45,272 nt of DNA from NCBI GenBank assembly GCA_026390165.1, contig JAPLGM010000025.1, forward strand, positions 93,768 through 139,039, in the 5' to 3' direction. The translations under genes and the position numbers were made by a program. The notes below the pieces were generated by a model. The model made no database searches. It had not been told where the DNA came from and saw only the letters and a list, made by a program, of their open reading frames with translations. This stretch comes from Campylobacterales bacterium. Lineage in GTDB: Bacteria > Campylobacterota > Campylobacteria > Campylobacterales > Sulfurimonadaceae. The number at the start of each line of letters is the position of its first letter. The first letter of the stretch is position 1. Positions 17,205 to 25,127 of the stretch are shown in pieces.

Positions 17205-18200
17205 ATGACCCCTCAAAGTGCCAAACGATCTCTTACCCATTTATGCGAGCGCAAAGTTCCCGTTTTCTTATGGGGACCTCCGGGAATCGGTAAATCCTCC
17301 ATTGTTGCCCAGATAGCCCGTGAGCAAGGGATCGGCTTTATTGATTTACGTCTTTCGCTCCTTGATCCGACTGATTTGCGCGGTATCCCTTTTTTTAACG
17401 CTAAAAACGACACAGCGATTTGGGCTCCCCCTGCATTTTTACCCGATGGTTCACAAGAGAGGGGGATACTTTTTCTCGATGAGCTCAACACTGCCGCACC
17501 CATGGTTCAAGCATCTGCCTATCAGTTAATACTTGATCGTAAGATTGGTGAATACAAGCTTCCTGATGGATGGGCAATTATCGCAGCAGGGAACCGTGAA
17601 AGCGACCGTGGAGTTGTGTTTCGTATGGCGGCACCGTTGGCAAACCGGTTTGTCCATTTGGAGATGGAAGCGAATGTGGCGGATTGGCGAAAGTGGGCGA
17701 TAGGGGCGGGATTAGAGCCTTCTATTATTGCGTATATCTCTCATCGTCCCGATGCGCTGTTTGTCTTTAACTCCGAGAGCCGATCATTTGCAACCCCTCG
17801 AACGTGGGCGTATGTGCACGACATCATGGCGTCCAATCCCGAAGAAGATTTGGTAATGCCGATGGTTTCGGGGGCAATTGGGGAGGAGTTGGCAGCATCG
17901 TATTTAGGTTTTCGTCTTGTTGCAGCGCAATTACCCGATTTAGATGCGATACTGGATGGGACGTGCTGTGATGTTCCCACTGACCCCTCAGCATTGCACA
18001 TTCTCTCTACGGCACTTACTATGCGGGTTAATGATTACACGGGGAATAAGAAGCTCAACAACCTCATCACCTATACGTTGAAACTTCCCGGTGAGTTTGC
18101 TGTAATGATTATCCAAGACCTCAGAGCACGTAAAATTGAACTCGACCACGTTGAGAGCTGGCCGTTGTGGATGCGCCAGTTCAACACATTGCTACGATAA
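17205..18200 (+). CDS. MoxR-type AAA+ ATPase, copy 2
   Basis: 331 residues, a paralogue of the ATPase at 13007. Walker A GPPGIGKS is at residues 24-31, Walker B is ILFLDELNTAAP, and the sensor region GWAIIAAGNRESDRGVVF is nearly the same as in copy 1. Differences are spread over the C-terminal lid, so this is an old duplication rather than a recent one. Its stop shares a base with the ATG of the VWA partner (TAATG). Start ATG 17205 follows AAGGAATAAC. Likely role: metalloenzyme activation or remodelling with its VWA partner, perhaps for a different client from copy 1. Confidence 0.88.
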   Translation: MTPQSAKRSLTHLCERKVPVFLWGPPGIGKSSIVAQIAREQGIGFIDLRLSLLDPTDLRGIPFFNAKNDTAIWAPPAFLPDGSQERGILFLDELNTAAPMVQASAYQLILDRKIGEYKLPDGWAIIAAGNRESDRGVVFRMAAPLANRFVHLEMEANVADWRKWAIGAGLEPSIIAYISHRPDALFVFNSESRSFATPRTWAYVHDIMASNPEEDLVMPMVSGAIGEELAASYLGFRLVAAQLPDLDAILDGTCCDVPTDPSALHILSTALTMRVNDYTGNKKLNNLITYTLKLPGEFAVMIIQDLRARKIELDHVESWPLWMRQFNTLLR

Positions 18201-19354
18201 TGTTGTCCGAAGAACTCCTGCTCAGGGCAAAAAGTTTATTAACAGTGAAATATCCCTATTTTGGGATGCTCGCTTCACGTCTCAAACATGAATCAAGCGA
18301 TGCTCTCTCCGGATATGCGAGTAATGGTGTCCATTTTCTTTATAACACCGACTTTTTAGAGCGACGCAGTGTGGAGGAGGTGATGTTTATCCTCACGAAT
18401 GCCGTGATGCACCATGTCCTCTCCCATCAGCAGAGAAAACTCAATCGCAAAGGTAAGTTGTGGCAGTTAGCGACCGACTACGCCATCAACAATCTCCTTT
18501 CCAAAAGCGGTCTGAATATCCCTATTGGGGCAAATTACAACAAAGAATATGAAGGGATGTACGCCGAAGAGATTTACGATGCACTTAAAAATGATTTAAA
18601 TATTGGCGAGGGTGATGCCTTCGGTGAAAGTGGTGACAGTGCCCCCGAATCTTCCACGATGGAGCAAGAGAGTGATGACTCGTCAGGTTTTGCCAATATT
18701 GACGGTATCGCGGATGAGCTTGACACCCAAGATGAATTGCAATGGCAATACGCCGCCTCGATCGCTCAGGAAGTAGCACAGCGTAAGGGATCTATGCCGT
18801 TAGGATTGGAGCGATTGGGGAAAAAGGTGAAGCCCAGCGATGTTGATTGGCGATTTGAACTTTATAATGCCGTCAATCGCCACATGCGCAACAACTACGC
18901 CTTTATGCCCCCGAATAAAAAACATATTCATCGAGGAATTGCACTTCCATCACTCACCAGTGATACCCTCAGTCTTTGTGTCGCTGTTGATACCTCCGGC
19001 TCTATAGATGATCAGCTCTTGGGGGCATTTATGGAGGAGTTTAAAACCATCATGCAGAATTTCCCTTCCGTCAAGATCGAACTTATCATTGCCGATGCCA
19101 AAGTCCATGCCCATCATACCTTTCAGGGGGGAGAACGGATGGATTTCGCGCTCAAAGGGGGAGGGGGAACCGATTATCGCCCGACATTTGATTACGTCGA
19201 AGCAAATCTACCGATGACGACAATGTTGTTGTATTTTACCGACGGAGAGGGGTCATTTCCCCGAATACCGCCGAATTATGAAGTGCTGTGGGCATTGTCA
19301 CGAAAAGCGAAAATGCCGTTTGGAAGAGCTTTGATTGTATTCGATAAAATATGA
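18200..19354 (+). CDS. VWA-like (DUF2201/COG3864 type) partner of MoxR copy 2
   Basis: 384 residues from ATG 18200 (an upstream in-frame ATG at 18167 lies within the ATPase gene). The N-terminal domain holds EEVMFILTNAVMHHVLSHQQR, a His-rich helix at the place of the metallopeptidase-like active site. An acidic Ser/Glu linker follows near 140-185. The C-terminal VWA domain has a standard MIDAS, VAVDTSGS near residue 264, plus GGGGTDYRP and YFTDGEG. It is better conserved at the MIDAS than copy 1. It would recruit the client for the adjoining MoxR ATPase. Confidence 0.85.
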   Translation: MLSEELLLRAKSLLTVKYPYFGMLASRLKHESSDALSGYASNGVHFLYNTDFLERRSVEEVMFILTNAVMHHVLSHQQRKLNRKGKLWQLATDYAINNLLSKSGLNIPIGANYNKEYEGMYAEEIYDALKNDLNIGEGDAFGESGDSAPESSTMEQESDDSSGFANIDGIADELDTQDELQWQYAASIAQEVAQRKGSMPLGLERLGKKVKPSDVDWRFELYNAVNRHMRNNYAFMPPNKKHIHRGIALPSLTSDTLSLCVAVDTSGSIDDQLLGAFMEEFKTIMQNFPSVKIELIIADAKVHAHHTFQGGERMDFALKGGGGTDYRPTFDYVEANLPMTTMLLYFTDGEGSFPRIPPNYEVLWALSRKAKMPFGRALIVFDKI

Positions 19355-19454
19355 TCACTATATTAAATAAGTTTGTAATTATAATTTTATGATAGTATTA
19401 TTTATTATAGATATATGGCGGTTTTAATGAAAAAATTATTTAAGGTAGTTTGCT

Positions 19455-21365
19455 ATGAGTAAAATTATCACCTTTTTAGCTAAGCTTGGGTTTTGGATGT
19501 TTGTTACCCTCTTTACTACATTAACTTTAATAATGTCTGAGTTCTTGGTAGTGCTTCACAGTTATTGGCTTACGGGTGATTTTTTTGATAAAAACCTATT
19601 AATAGCTGGTTTTATTATTCCCATTATCGATGGATTTATTGTTTTTGGATTAGTAGCTTTTTTAATACGTTATCTTAATCAATTACAAGATAGACAAGAA
19701 GAGGTATTACGGTTTCATGAAGAAGCCGAAGAAAAACTCAGAAAAAGTGAAAATTATCAACGGGCGATACTAGACAGTTTTCCCTTCTTTCTTTGGCTGA
19801 AAGATACAAATGGTGATTATTTAGCAACAAATATAGCCGTTGCTAAAGCAACAGGATTTGATAATCCATCAGAAATAATTGGTAAAAATGATTTTGATCT
19901 TTTTCCAGAAGAGATGGCAAATTCTTTTAGAGCTGATGATAAAGAGGTTATGCAATCATTACAAAAGAAAGAATTAGAAGAACTGATAGAAGGAAATGGT
20001 GAGCGAAGATGGCATGAAACCTATAAAGCTCCTATTTTGGATAAAGAGGGAAATCTTTTTGGTACGGTAGGCTTTGCAAGGGATATTACCAAAGATAAAG
20101 AGTCAGAGGAAGAACTAAGACTTATGAAACATGCACTTGATCATGTAAAAGAAGCTGTATATTTAACGAATTGTAATGGTGAATTCGTTTATGTCAATGA
20201 TGGTGCAACTCGACAATTAGGCTATACAAAAGAAGAAATAAAAACAATGGGGATACCTGATATTGATCCGAATTTTCCTAAGTCAGATTTACCTGCCCAT
20301 TGGAAAAAGTTGAAAGGTAGTGATTCATTAACTTTTGCATCAACGCATAAAGATAAAAATGGAAACATATTCCCTGTGGAGATAAATTCAAACTATATTG
20401 AATATAGAGGAAGTGCTTTTAGTCTCGCATTTGTAAGAGATATAACTACACGTAAACAAATTGAAGATAAGCTTAAACTCTCCGCCAGTGTATTTACGTC
20501 TACGCATGAAGGGATCATTATTACAGACACCGATAATAATATCATAGATGTCAATGGAGCATTTACTACGATAACAGGATATTCATATTCTGATGTTCTT
20601 GGCAAAAATCCAAGAATTTTTCAATCTGGACGCAATGATGAAGAGTTTTATGCGCAACTTTGGATGTCTCTGGAAAACGATGGGGTTTGGAAAGGTGAAT
20701 TGTGGAATCGCAAAAAAAATGGAGAGGAATATGTTGAAAATACAACAATTAGCATCGTTTATAATGATAAGAAAGCAGTGCAAAACTATATTTCCATTTT
20801 TACCGATATAACACAACAAAAACGACAGCATCAAGAACTTGAACATCATGCACACTATGATGTATTAACAAATTTACCCAATCGTATGCTCTTCGCTGAT
20901 CGAATGAAACAAGCAATTGTTCAGACAACTCGTAATAATAAATTGATAGCTGTTGCGTACATCGATATTGATGGTTTTAAAGCGGTAAATGATACTTATG
21001 GCCATACTATAGGGGATAAACTGCTTATATTACTAGCTAAGAAAATGACAATGTTACTTCGTGAAAGTGATACCGTCTCTCGTGTAGGCGGGGATGAATT
21101 TATCGCTTTATTCGTGGATATTCAAAATGAAGAGACGATTACCCCTTTTCTAAACAGACTAATCGAGACTCTAGCAGAACCAATCCGTATTGATACTTTC
21201 CCTATTAATGTCTCAGCTAGTATCGGTGTTACGTTTTATCCGCAAAAAAATAAATTAGAAATTGACCAGATTATCAGACAAGCGGATCAAGCCATGTATA
21301 GAGCTAAAATGTCCGGTAAAAATCAACATGTTATTTTTAATACAATACAAGATGGTAACGTTTGA
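19455..21365 (+). CDS. Membrane-anchored PAS-PAS-PAS-GGDEF diguanylate cyclase
   Basis: 636 residues. Two membrane helices (about 10-35 and 48-75) are followed by three PAS domains (about 95-215, 220-335, 340-455) and a GGDEF domain (about 470-630). The active site is intact (SRVGGDEF), and an inhibitory I-site RESD sits five residues before it, so it should make cyclic di-GMP with product inhibition. No EAL domain is present. The gene and its upstream spacer are more AT-rich than the flanking nif genes and carry no nif-type promoter, suggesting a later insertion. The signal sensed is unknown. Confidence 0.92.
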   Translation: MSKIITFLAKLGFWMFVTLFTTLTLIMSEFLVVLHSYWLTGDFFDKNLLIAGFIIPIIDGFIVFGLVAFLIRYLNQLQDRQEEVLRFHEEAEEKLRKSENYQRAILDSFPFFLWLKDTNGDYLATNIAVAKATGFDNPSEIIGKNDFDLFPEEMANSFRADDKEVMQSLQKKELEELIEGNGERRWHETYKAPILDKEGNLFGTVGFARDITKDKESEEELRLMKHALDHVKEAVYLTNCNGEFVYVNDGATRQLGYTKEEIKTMGIPDIDPNFPKSDLPAHWKKLKGSDSLTFASTHKDKNGNIFPVEINSNYIEYRGSAFSLAFVRDITTRKQIEDKLKLSASVFTSTHEGIIITDTDNNIIDVNGAFTTITGYSYSDVLGKNPRIFQSGRNDEEFYAQLWMSLENDGVWKGELWNRKKNGEEYVENTTISIVYNDKKAVQNYISIFTDITQQKRQHQELEHHAHYDVLTNLPNRMLFADRMKQAIVQTTRNNKLIAVAYIDIDGFKAVNDTYGHTIGDKLLILLAKKMTMLLRESDTVSRVGGDEFIALFVDIQNEETITPFLNRLIETLAEPIRIDTFPINVSASIGVTFYPQKNKLEIDQIIRQADQAMYRAKMSGKNQHVIFNTIQDGNV

Positions 21366-21373
21366 GATTTGAA

Positions 21374-21604
21374 TTACAGTTGATCGCTGTAATCGCAAGA
21401 AGTATCAATTTCATGCACGTCTTGAACTGAGTTTTTCAAATCGTTTACGTATTCGATGAGAATATTTTTGTCAACACCGCACTGTATAGCAATGGTTATG
21501 ATTTCATCTTCGGTTATCATTGGTCTACGAAGATGCTTGAAATGTTCTTCACTTATGTGAATATGAACATTCTCTTTGTTGTAGGCAGTGAGGGTGAGAA
21601 TCAT
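21374..21604 (-). CDS. Small unknown protein, third gene of a nif-type operon
   Basis: A 76-residue protein with YNKENVHIHISEEHFKHLRRP at the start and an acidic end (HEIDTSCDYSDQL). ATG 21604 overlaps the stop of the preceding gene (ATGA), so the two are coupled. No motif or family is recognised. It is convergent with the GGDEF gene, with eight bases between their ends. Confidence 0.7.
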   Translation of the reverse strand: MILTLTAYNKENVHIHISEEHFKHLRRPMITEDEIITIAIQCGVDKNILIEYVNDLKNSVQDVHEIDTSCDYSDQL

Positions 21605-22086
21605 CCCTCCATACTCGCTACGGCTTCTTTGATTTGCGCTAATGCCAACGACTTAGCGTTTTCAACCTCTTTGTTATCCCACCAGTATTCGATAATAGCG
21701 TGTTCGATCTGCTCGATTTGTTCCATACGTAGATTAGCGAATACTTCATTTGAGTGGATCTCCTCTTTAGGTACCCCTTTGGATGCAGCAATTTTATTGA
21801 GTGTCTCAAGGATGCTCTCTTCAAGTGGTTTAGGGGCGATCTCTTCACGTGCGTAGTCGATCCATGCACGGATCTCCTCTTCGAGATAATTGTGTCCCCA
21901 TACCTGATAACAGAGTATACGGTTGGAATCATAGACAATACTCTCTTCTTCACTCAATATATCAGATATTTTAATCGTACCGTCATGCAAGTACACTTCG
22001 ATCCGTTCATTTTCTCTCATGGTACACGCCCGCTCAAATGCCATTTTGGCATGTTTGAGGAGGTCACTTCGTAGATTTTCATTCAT
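21601..22086 (-). CDS. Unknown acidic protein, second gene of a nif-type operon
   Basis: 161 residues from ATG 22086 with a strong AAAGGATCC site. An in-frame extension to 22266 overlaps the upstream gene and is unlikely. The protein is acidic and helical, with MREN near 22 followed by a short beta stretch (RIEVYLHDGTIKISDIL), an aromatic core ILCYQVWGHNYLEEEIRAWI near 68-88, and a helical C-terminus with IEYWWDNKEVENAKSLAL. I do not recognise it. The operon's promoter matches the nif series, so it is probably an accessory factor. Confidence 0.75.
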   Translation of the reverse strand: MNENLRSDLLKHAKMAFERACTMRENERIEVYLHDGTIKISDILSEEESIVYDSNRILCYQVWGHNYLEEEIRAWIDYAREEIAPKPLEESILETLNKIAASKGVPKEEIHSNEVFANLRMEQIEQIEHAIIEYWWDNKEVENAKSLALAQIKEAVASMEG

Positions 22087-22096
22087 TATGGATCCT

Positions 22097-22324
22097 TTAT
22101 GATGCGATAGATGCAGCGTTATGATAATCCCATAATCGCTTGTAATGAGAGTCAAGTTCAGAAAGAATTGAATCAACAGTGATAAGCTCATTGGTATGTT
22201 CATAACGGCTGCTATTTGCTTCATACCATTGTTGCATTGCGGTTTTAAGAGCGTTGCGTTTGGCAACTGTTTGTGTTATGAGATGACGTATTTCTTCCAT
22301 CTCAGCAGTGATGATGTGTGTCAT
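22097..22324 (-). CDS. Small helical protein, first gene of a nif-type operon
   Basis: A 75-residue protein that is probably a helical hairpin: MEEIRHLITQTVAKRNALK, then MQQWYEANSSRYEHTNELI, then LSELDSHYKRLWDYHNAAS. It is Tyr/His/Trp rich and has no Cys. It is separated from the next gene by ten bases. It begins 34 bases after a nif-type promoter. The family is not recognised. It is similar in size and style to other small nif accessory proteins, but no specific match can be claimed. Confidence 0.7.
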   Translation of the reverse strand: MTHIITAEMEEIRHLITQTVAKRNALKTAMQQWYEANSSRYEHTNELITVDSILSELDSHYKRLWDYHNAASIAS

Positions 22325-22356
22325 GGGCTCTCTTTTGTTAAAATTAATTTTACTTA

Positions 22357-22372
22357 TGCATATTTTATTCTT
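22357..22372 (-). promoter_or_regulatory. Sigma-54-like nif promoter for three unknown genes
   Basis: On the minus strand AAGAAT-AAAAT-ATGCA, with its GC 34 bases from ATG 22324. It has the same form as the element before the SIR2-ClpPX operon (AAGAAT-N5-ATGCA). It ends only five bases from the divergent element at 22378. Confidence 0.5.
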
Positions 22373-22377
22373 ATCAT

Positions 22378-22393
22378 TAGAATGTTAATTGCA
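22378..22393 (+). promoter_or_regulatory. Sigma-54-like nif promoter for the Sel1-NifU/nifX operon
   Basis: TAGAAT-GTTAA-TTGCA, with its GC 44 bases before ATG 22436. It is one of the best matches in the window. Confidence 0.65.
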
Positions 22394-22435
22394 GTATTCC
22401 TTATATTAAAGAGCTATTGTGCAAAAGGATATAGA

Positions 22436-23164
22436 ATGGAAGAAGAGTCATTGATGCAGCAAGCGATCCAAGCCTACGACAACAAAGAGTATGTAAAAGC
22501 AAAAACGATTTGGGAATCATTCGGTGATTCCAATAGTAATGCAATGGTAAATTTGGGAACGATGTACGTTAAAGGGTTCGGTATGCCCAAAGATATTCGT
22601 AAAGCATTCACTCTTTTCGAGCGTGCAGCATCGTTGGGTCATGAGGTAGCCTCCTTTTATTTAGGTGGGATGTACGAAAATGGGATTGCTGTGGAAGCAA
22701 GTTTGGCTCAATGTATTCACTACTATACCGTAGCGGCAGAAGCGAATATGGCAACAGCACAACTTAAGCTTGGAATTTTGTTACGTAATGATGATGTTTT
22801 AAGCTCAATGAAATGGATGATAAAAGCAGCGCATGCGGGAGAAGGACAAGCCCATTCTCTTTTGACATACGTGAGTAACAAAAATGATGATAGTGACATA
22901 AATGTCGCATTTCGGAGTTTGGATCTCCCCTCTCAACGTACAATTGTGGAAAAAGTGATCGCTGAAAATCTCTCTCCGATCCTTGCAAGCGATGGCGGTG
23001 GGGTGGAACTGGTTAATTATGTCAGTGGTGATACCCCTGAAATTTGGCTTCGTTATTTGGGTGCGTGTTCGGGATGTCATTTGGGACCAACCTCGACGGC
23101 AGGGATGATTTTAGAACAATTTGAAAACGTCATTGACAAGAGAATTGTGATCTATCTTTGGTAA
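22436..23164 (+). CDS. Sel1-repeat protein fused to a NifU C-terminal (Nfu) domain
   Basis: 242 residues from ATG 22436, seven bases after AAAAGG. The N-terminal 150 residues are Sel1/TPR-like repeats (AMVNLGTMYVKGFGMPKDIRKAF, ASFYLGGMYENGIAVEASLAQ). The C-terminal 75 residues are an Nfu domain (LSPILASDGGGVELVNYVSG) with the Fe-S ligand motif GACSGC. Nfu domains carry [4Fe-4S] clusters for delivery to apoproteins, and Sel1 repeats bind proteins, so this looks like a targeted cluster carrier for nitrogenase components. It heads an operon with molbindin, ferredoxins and nifX. The N-terminal and central NifU domains are absent. Confidence 0.88.
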   Translation: MEEESLMQQAIQAYDNKEYVKAKTIWESFGDSNSNAMVNLGTMYVKGFGMPKDIRKAFTLFERAASLGHEVASFYLGGMYENGIAVEASLAQCIHYYTVAAEANMATAQLKLGILLRNDDVLSSMKWMIKAAHAGEGQAHSLLTYVSNKNDDSDINVAFRSLDLPSQRTIVEKVIAENLSPILASDGGGVELVNYVSGDTPEIWLRYLGACSGCHLGPTSTAGMILEQFENVIDKRIVIYLW

Positions 23165-23177
23165 CTAGGAGAAAGCA

Positions 23178-23624
23178 ATGAATGCAATGTTTGCGAAAGT
23201 TGAGGAGATTAAAAGTGATGAGTTTTTTAGCTGTATTACGATACGGGTGAAAGACACACTCTTCAAACTTCTAAAAACCGAAGCACCTAAATGGCTTCAT
23301 ATCGGTGATGAGGTGGAGTGTCGTATCCAAGAGGCGGCAATATCACTGTGTACGGGGTCAAAAGAGGGGAGTGTCTCTATTGAAAATTACCTCTCAGGTG
23401 AACTGCAACATTTTCGTAAGGGTGTCATTCTTAGTGAAGTGAGTGTCGATACACCGTGTGGCGTTATGAATTCCCTTATCACTACCGATGCGTTTGAACG
23501 GATGAAATTGTGTGAGGGGTGTGCAGTGACATTGTTGCTTAAAGCGGTGGATATAAAACTACTTCCCGTATTAGACACCACCTCGTATGAAAAATGCAAA
23601 GACAAATTATATCAAGTTAACTAA
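23178..23624 (+). CDS. Di-TOBE molybdate-binding protein (ModG-like molbindin)
   Basis: 148 residues, the length of a two-domain molbindin. The second half (about 75-135) reads as a TOBE/Mop domain (FRKGVILSEVSVDTPCGVMN, FERMKLCEGCAVTLLLKAVDIKLL). The first half (FAKVEEIKSDEFFSCITIRV, LHIGDEVECRIQEAAISLC) is a diverged copy. Such proteins bind and store molybdate in the cytoplasm. The position between an Fe-S carrier and nifX fits Mo supply for FeMo-cofactor. Unusually for this family it has several Cys residues. The start follows AGGAGAAAGCA. Confidence 0.75.
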   Translation: MNAMFAKVEEIKSDEFFSCITIRVKDTLFKLLKTEAPKWLHIGDEVECRIQEAAISLCTGSKEGSVSIENYLSGELQHFRKGVILSEVSVDTPCGVMNSLITTDAFERMKLCEGCAVTLLLKAVDIKLLPVLDTTSYEKCKDKLYQVN

Positions 23625-23634
23625 GGAGTTTATT

Positions 23635-24009
23635 ATGGCAGTAATGATTACGGATTTATGTATTAACTGTGACGCGTGTATCGATGAGTGTCCTGTAAGT
23701 GCGATCGTAAGTGAAGGTGATTCACCTCGTGATGATTGGGAATATACTTACGTCAAACCCGAAAAATGTATTGAGTGTGTTGGTCATGCAGAAGTTCCAG
23801 CATGTGCGGCAGCCTGTCCTACGGAAGAGTGTATTGTATGGGATATGCCTTACACAGCTGAATATAATGATTATTATGTCAATAGTAGTGACTATGTGAT
23901 TAGTTCGAGTAAAAAACGGGGATTATTATCTCCGGAAGTTTCTCCGCAAACGTTTCGTGATGATATTTCAGTTGCACAGCGTGAAGCGCGTGAAGCGGTA
24001 GCGGTCTAA
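23635..24009 (+). CDS. Nif-associated 2[4Fe-4S] ferredoxin, copy 1
   Basis: 124 residues from ATG 23635 (TAAGGAG upstream), overriding a longer frame that begins inside the preceding gene. Two cluster motifs are seen: C-x2-C-x2-C-x3-CP (CINCDACIDECP) and C-x2-C-x8-C-x3-CP (CIECVGHAEVPACAAACP). The longer loop is typical of FdxN/YfhL-type ferredoxins. A 50-residue C-terminal extension follows. It probably carries electrons to nitrogenase or to NifB-type chemistry. The stop is directly followed by nifX. Confidence 0.92.
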   Translation: MAVMITDLCINCDACIDECPVSAIVSEGDSPRDDWEYTYVKPEKCIECVGHAEVPACAAACPTEECIVWDMPYTAEYNDYYVNSSDYVISSSKKRGLLSPEVSPQTFRDDISVAQREAREAVAV

Positions 24010-24387
24010 ATGTTAATCGCGTTCGCTTCATCAGATGGAATCTCTGTCAATCAACATTTTGGGTGGTCGAAGAGTTTTGAGCTGTATCGTGTCACGGAAC
24101 AAAGTGCCCAGTTTATCAAAACACTCGACAGTTCCCAAGACGTGATCGAAGACGAACATGAAAAACTGGCGTATAAAATCGGAACTGTAAAAGAAGCGGA
24201 CATCATGTTTTGTTCGCAAATCGGTCCTACCGCGTCGAAGATGGTGTTAGCTTCCAAGATTTATCCGATGCGCTCGGCTGAAAATGAACCAATAGCTGAT
24301 GCTATTAAAAAACTTCAAGAGTTATTATTGGGCAATCCTCCGCCGTGGCTCTTGCGTATAGTTCATACTACCAAAGATAAGGAATAA
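24010..24387 (+). CDS. nifX: NifX, FeMo-cofactor precursor carrier
   Basis: 125 residues of the NifX/NafY/NifB-C family that binds NifB-co or the VK cluster on its way to NifEN. The start MLIAFASSDGISVNQHFGWS shows the family's opening strand and HFG motif. EADIMFCSQIGPTASKMVL and IADAIKKLQELLLG match the middle and C-terminal parts. The length is normal. The ATG directly abuts the ferredoxin stop. A ferredoxin gene lies on each side. Confidence 0.92.
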   Translation: MLIAFASSDGISVNQHFGWSKSFELYRVTEQSAQFIKTLDSSQDVIEDEHEKLAYKIGTVKEADIMFCSQIGPTASKMVLASKIYPMRSAENEPIADAIKKLQELLLGNPPPWLLRIVHTTKDKE

Positions 24388-24390
24388 GCT

Positions 24391-24786
24391 ATGTCTGTAA
24401 TTATTGATGATACCTGCATCACGTGCGATGCGTGTTTACAACAATGTCCTGTCAATGCAATCGTTGATGATAGTGATAACCCAACAGGGAATAAACGCTA
24501 TTACGTTACGCCTGAAAAATGTATCGAGTGTGTCGGTGTGTATGATGATCCGCAATGTGCCGCTATTTGTCCAAGTATTGGATGTATTACATGGGATATG
24601 CCGTTTACCAAAGAGTTTGATGCCCATTATCTCAATGAGGAAGTCTATAAACTTAGTGAGAAAAATGGCGTCCCTAAATCACCTGCATTTCGAGAGAAAA
24701 AATACCGTAAAGATATTCCGAATGAAGATCGCGGTATTGGTAAAATTGTTCAAGAAGAGCCTGAAGAGAGTCAAGAAATCGGATGA
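24391..24786 (+). CDS. Nif-associated 2[4Fe-4S] ferredoxin, copy 2
   Basis: 131 residues, a paralogue of the ferredoxin at 23635. The cluster motifs are CITCDACLQQCP and CIECVGVYDDPQCAAICP. Both copies share the ITWDMPF or IVWDMPY segment after the second cluster and a charged C-terminal tail. It starts three bases after the nifX stop and overlaps the next gene (ATGATGA). It is likely an electron donor for nitrogenase or cofactor assembly. Why two copies flank nifX is not clear. Confidence 0.92.
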   Translation: MSVIIDDTCITCDACLQQCPVNAIVDDSDNPTGNKRYYVTPEKCIECVGVYDDPQCAAICPSIGCITWDMPFTKEFDAHYLNEEVYKLSEKNGVPKSPAFREKKYRKDIPNEDRGIGKIVQEEPEESQEIG

Positions 24787-25127
24787 TGAGTCCAATTGAA
24801 AAAGTTGCTACCAGTCTCGATACTTTTGGTAGAGATTGTGCAGTGACGGTTGCTTTAAAAATAAGTGATGATTCGTGTAAAATGGACGAGGAACAGCGTG
24901 CTGTTTTTATGTCGCTTTATGATGCACTTCCGCCGTATAAAAGTGAAATCTTTGATAATGCGGTTCACGACCTGATTTGTGAAACGAGAAATACCCCTAA
25001 CTCCTCACTTTATGCATGTATTAAAAAAGAGCGTGAAATGGCGATGGCGATCATTACCAAAGAGAGAATGAAATCTTTCAAATCCTCGGTTCGTGCTGCG
25101 TTGATCATTGCTCAGTTTCAATCGTAG
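24783..25127 (+). CDS. Small unknown protein ending the nifX operon
   Basis: A 114-residue, mostly helical soluble protein. The start is ATG 24783 or 24786, overlapping the ferredoxin stop. It contains three Cys residues (GRDCAVT, DSCKMDEEQ, LYACIKKERE) without a known cluster pattern, and a helical end KSFKSSVRAALIIAQFQS. I do not recognise the family. Its last 23 bases overlap the convergent GNAT gene tail to tail, which may limit read-through in both directions. Confidence 0.72.
   Translation: MMSPIEKVATSLDTFGRDCAVTVALKISDDSCKMDEEQRAVFMSLYDALPPYKSEIFDNAVHDLICETRNTPNSSLYACIKKEREMAMAIITKERMKSFKSSVRAALIIAQFQS

Noticed and set aside
24404-24799. A 131-codon frame overlapping the second ferredoxin
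   Set aside because: It is the +1 frame of the ferredoxin gene, with no ribosome site and a Ser/Val/Ile-rich product. It is a shadow of the real gene.
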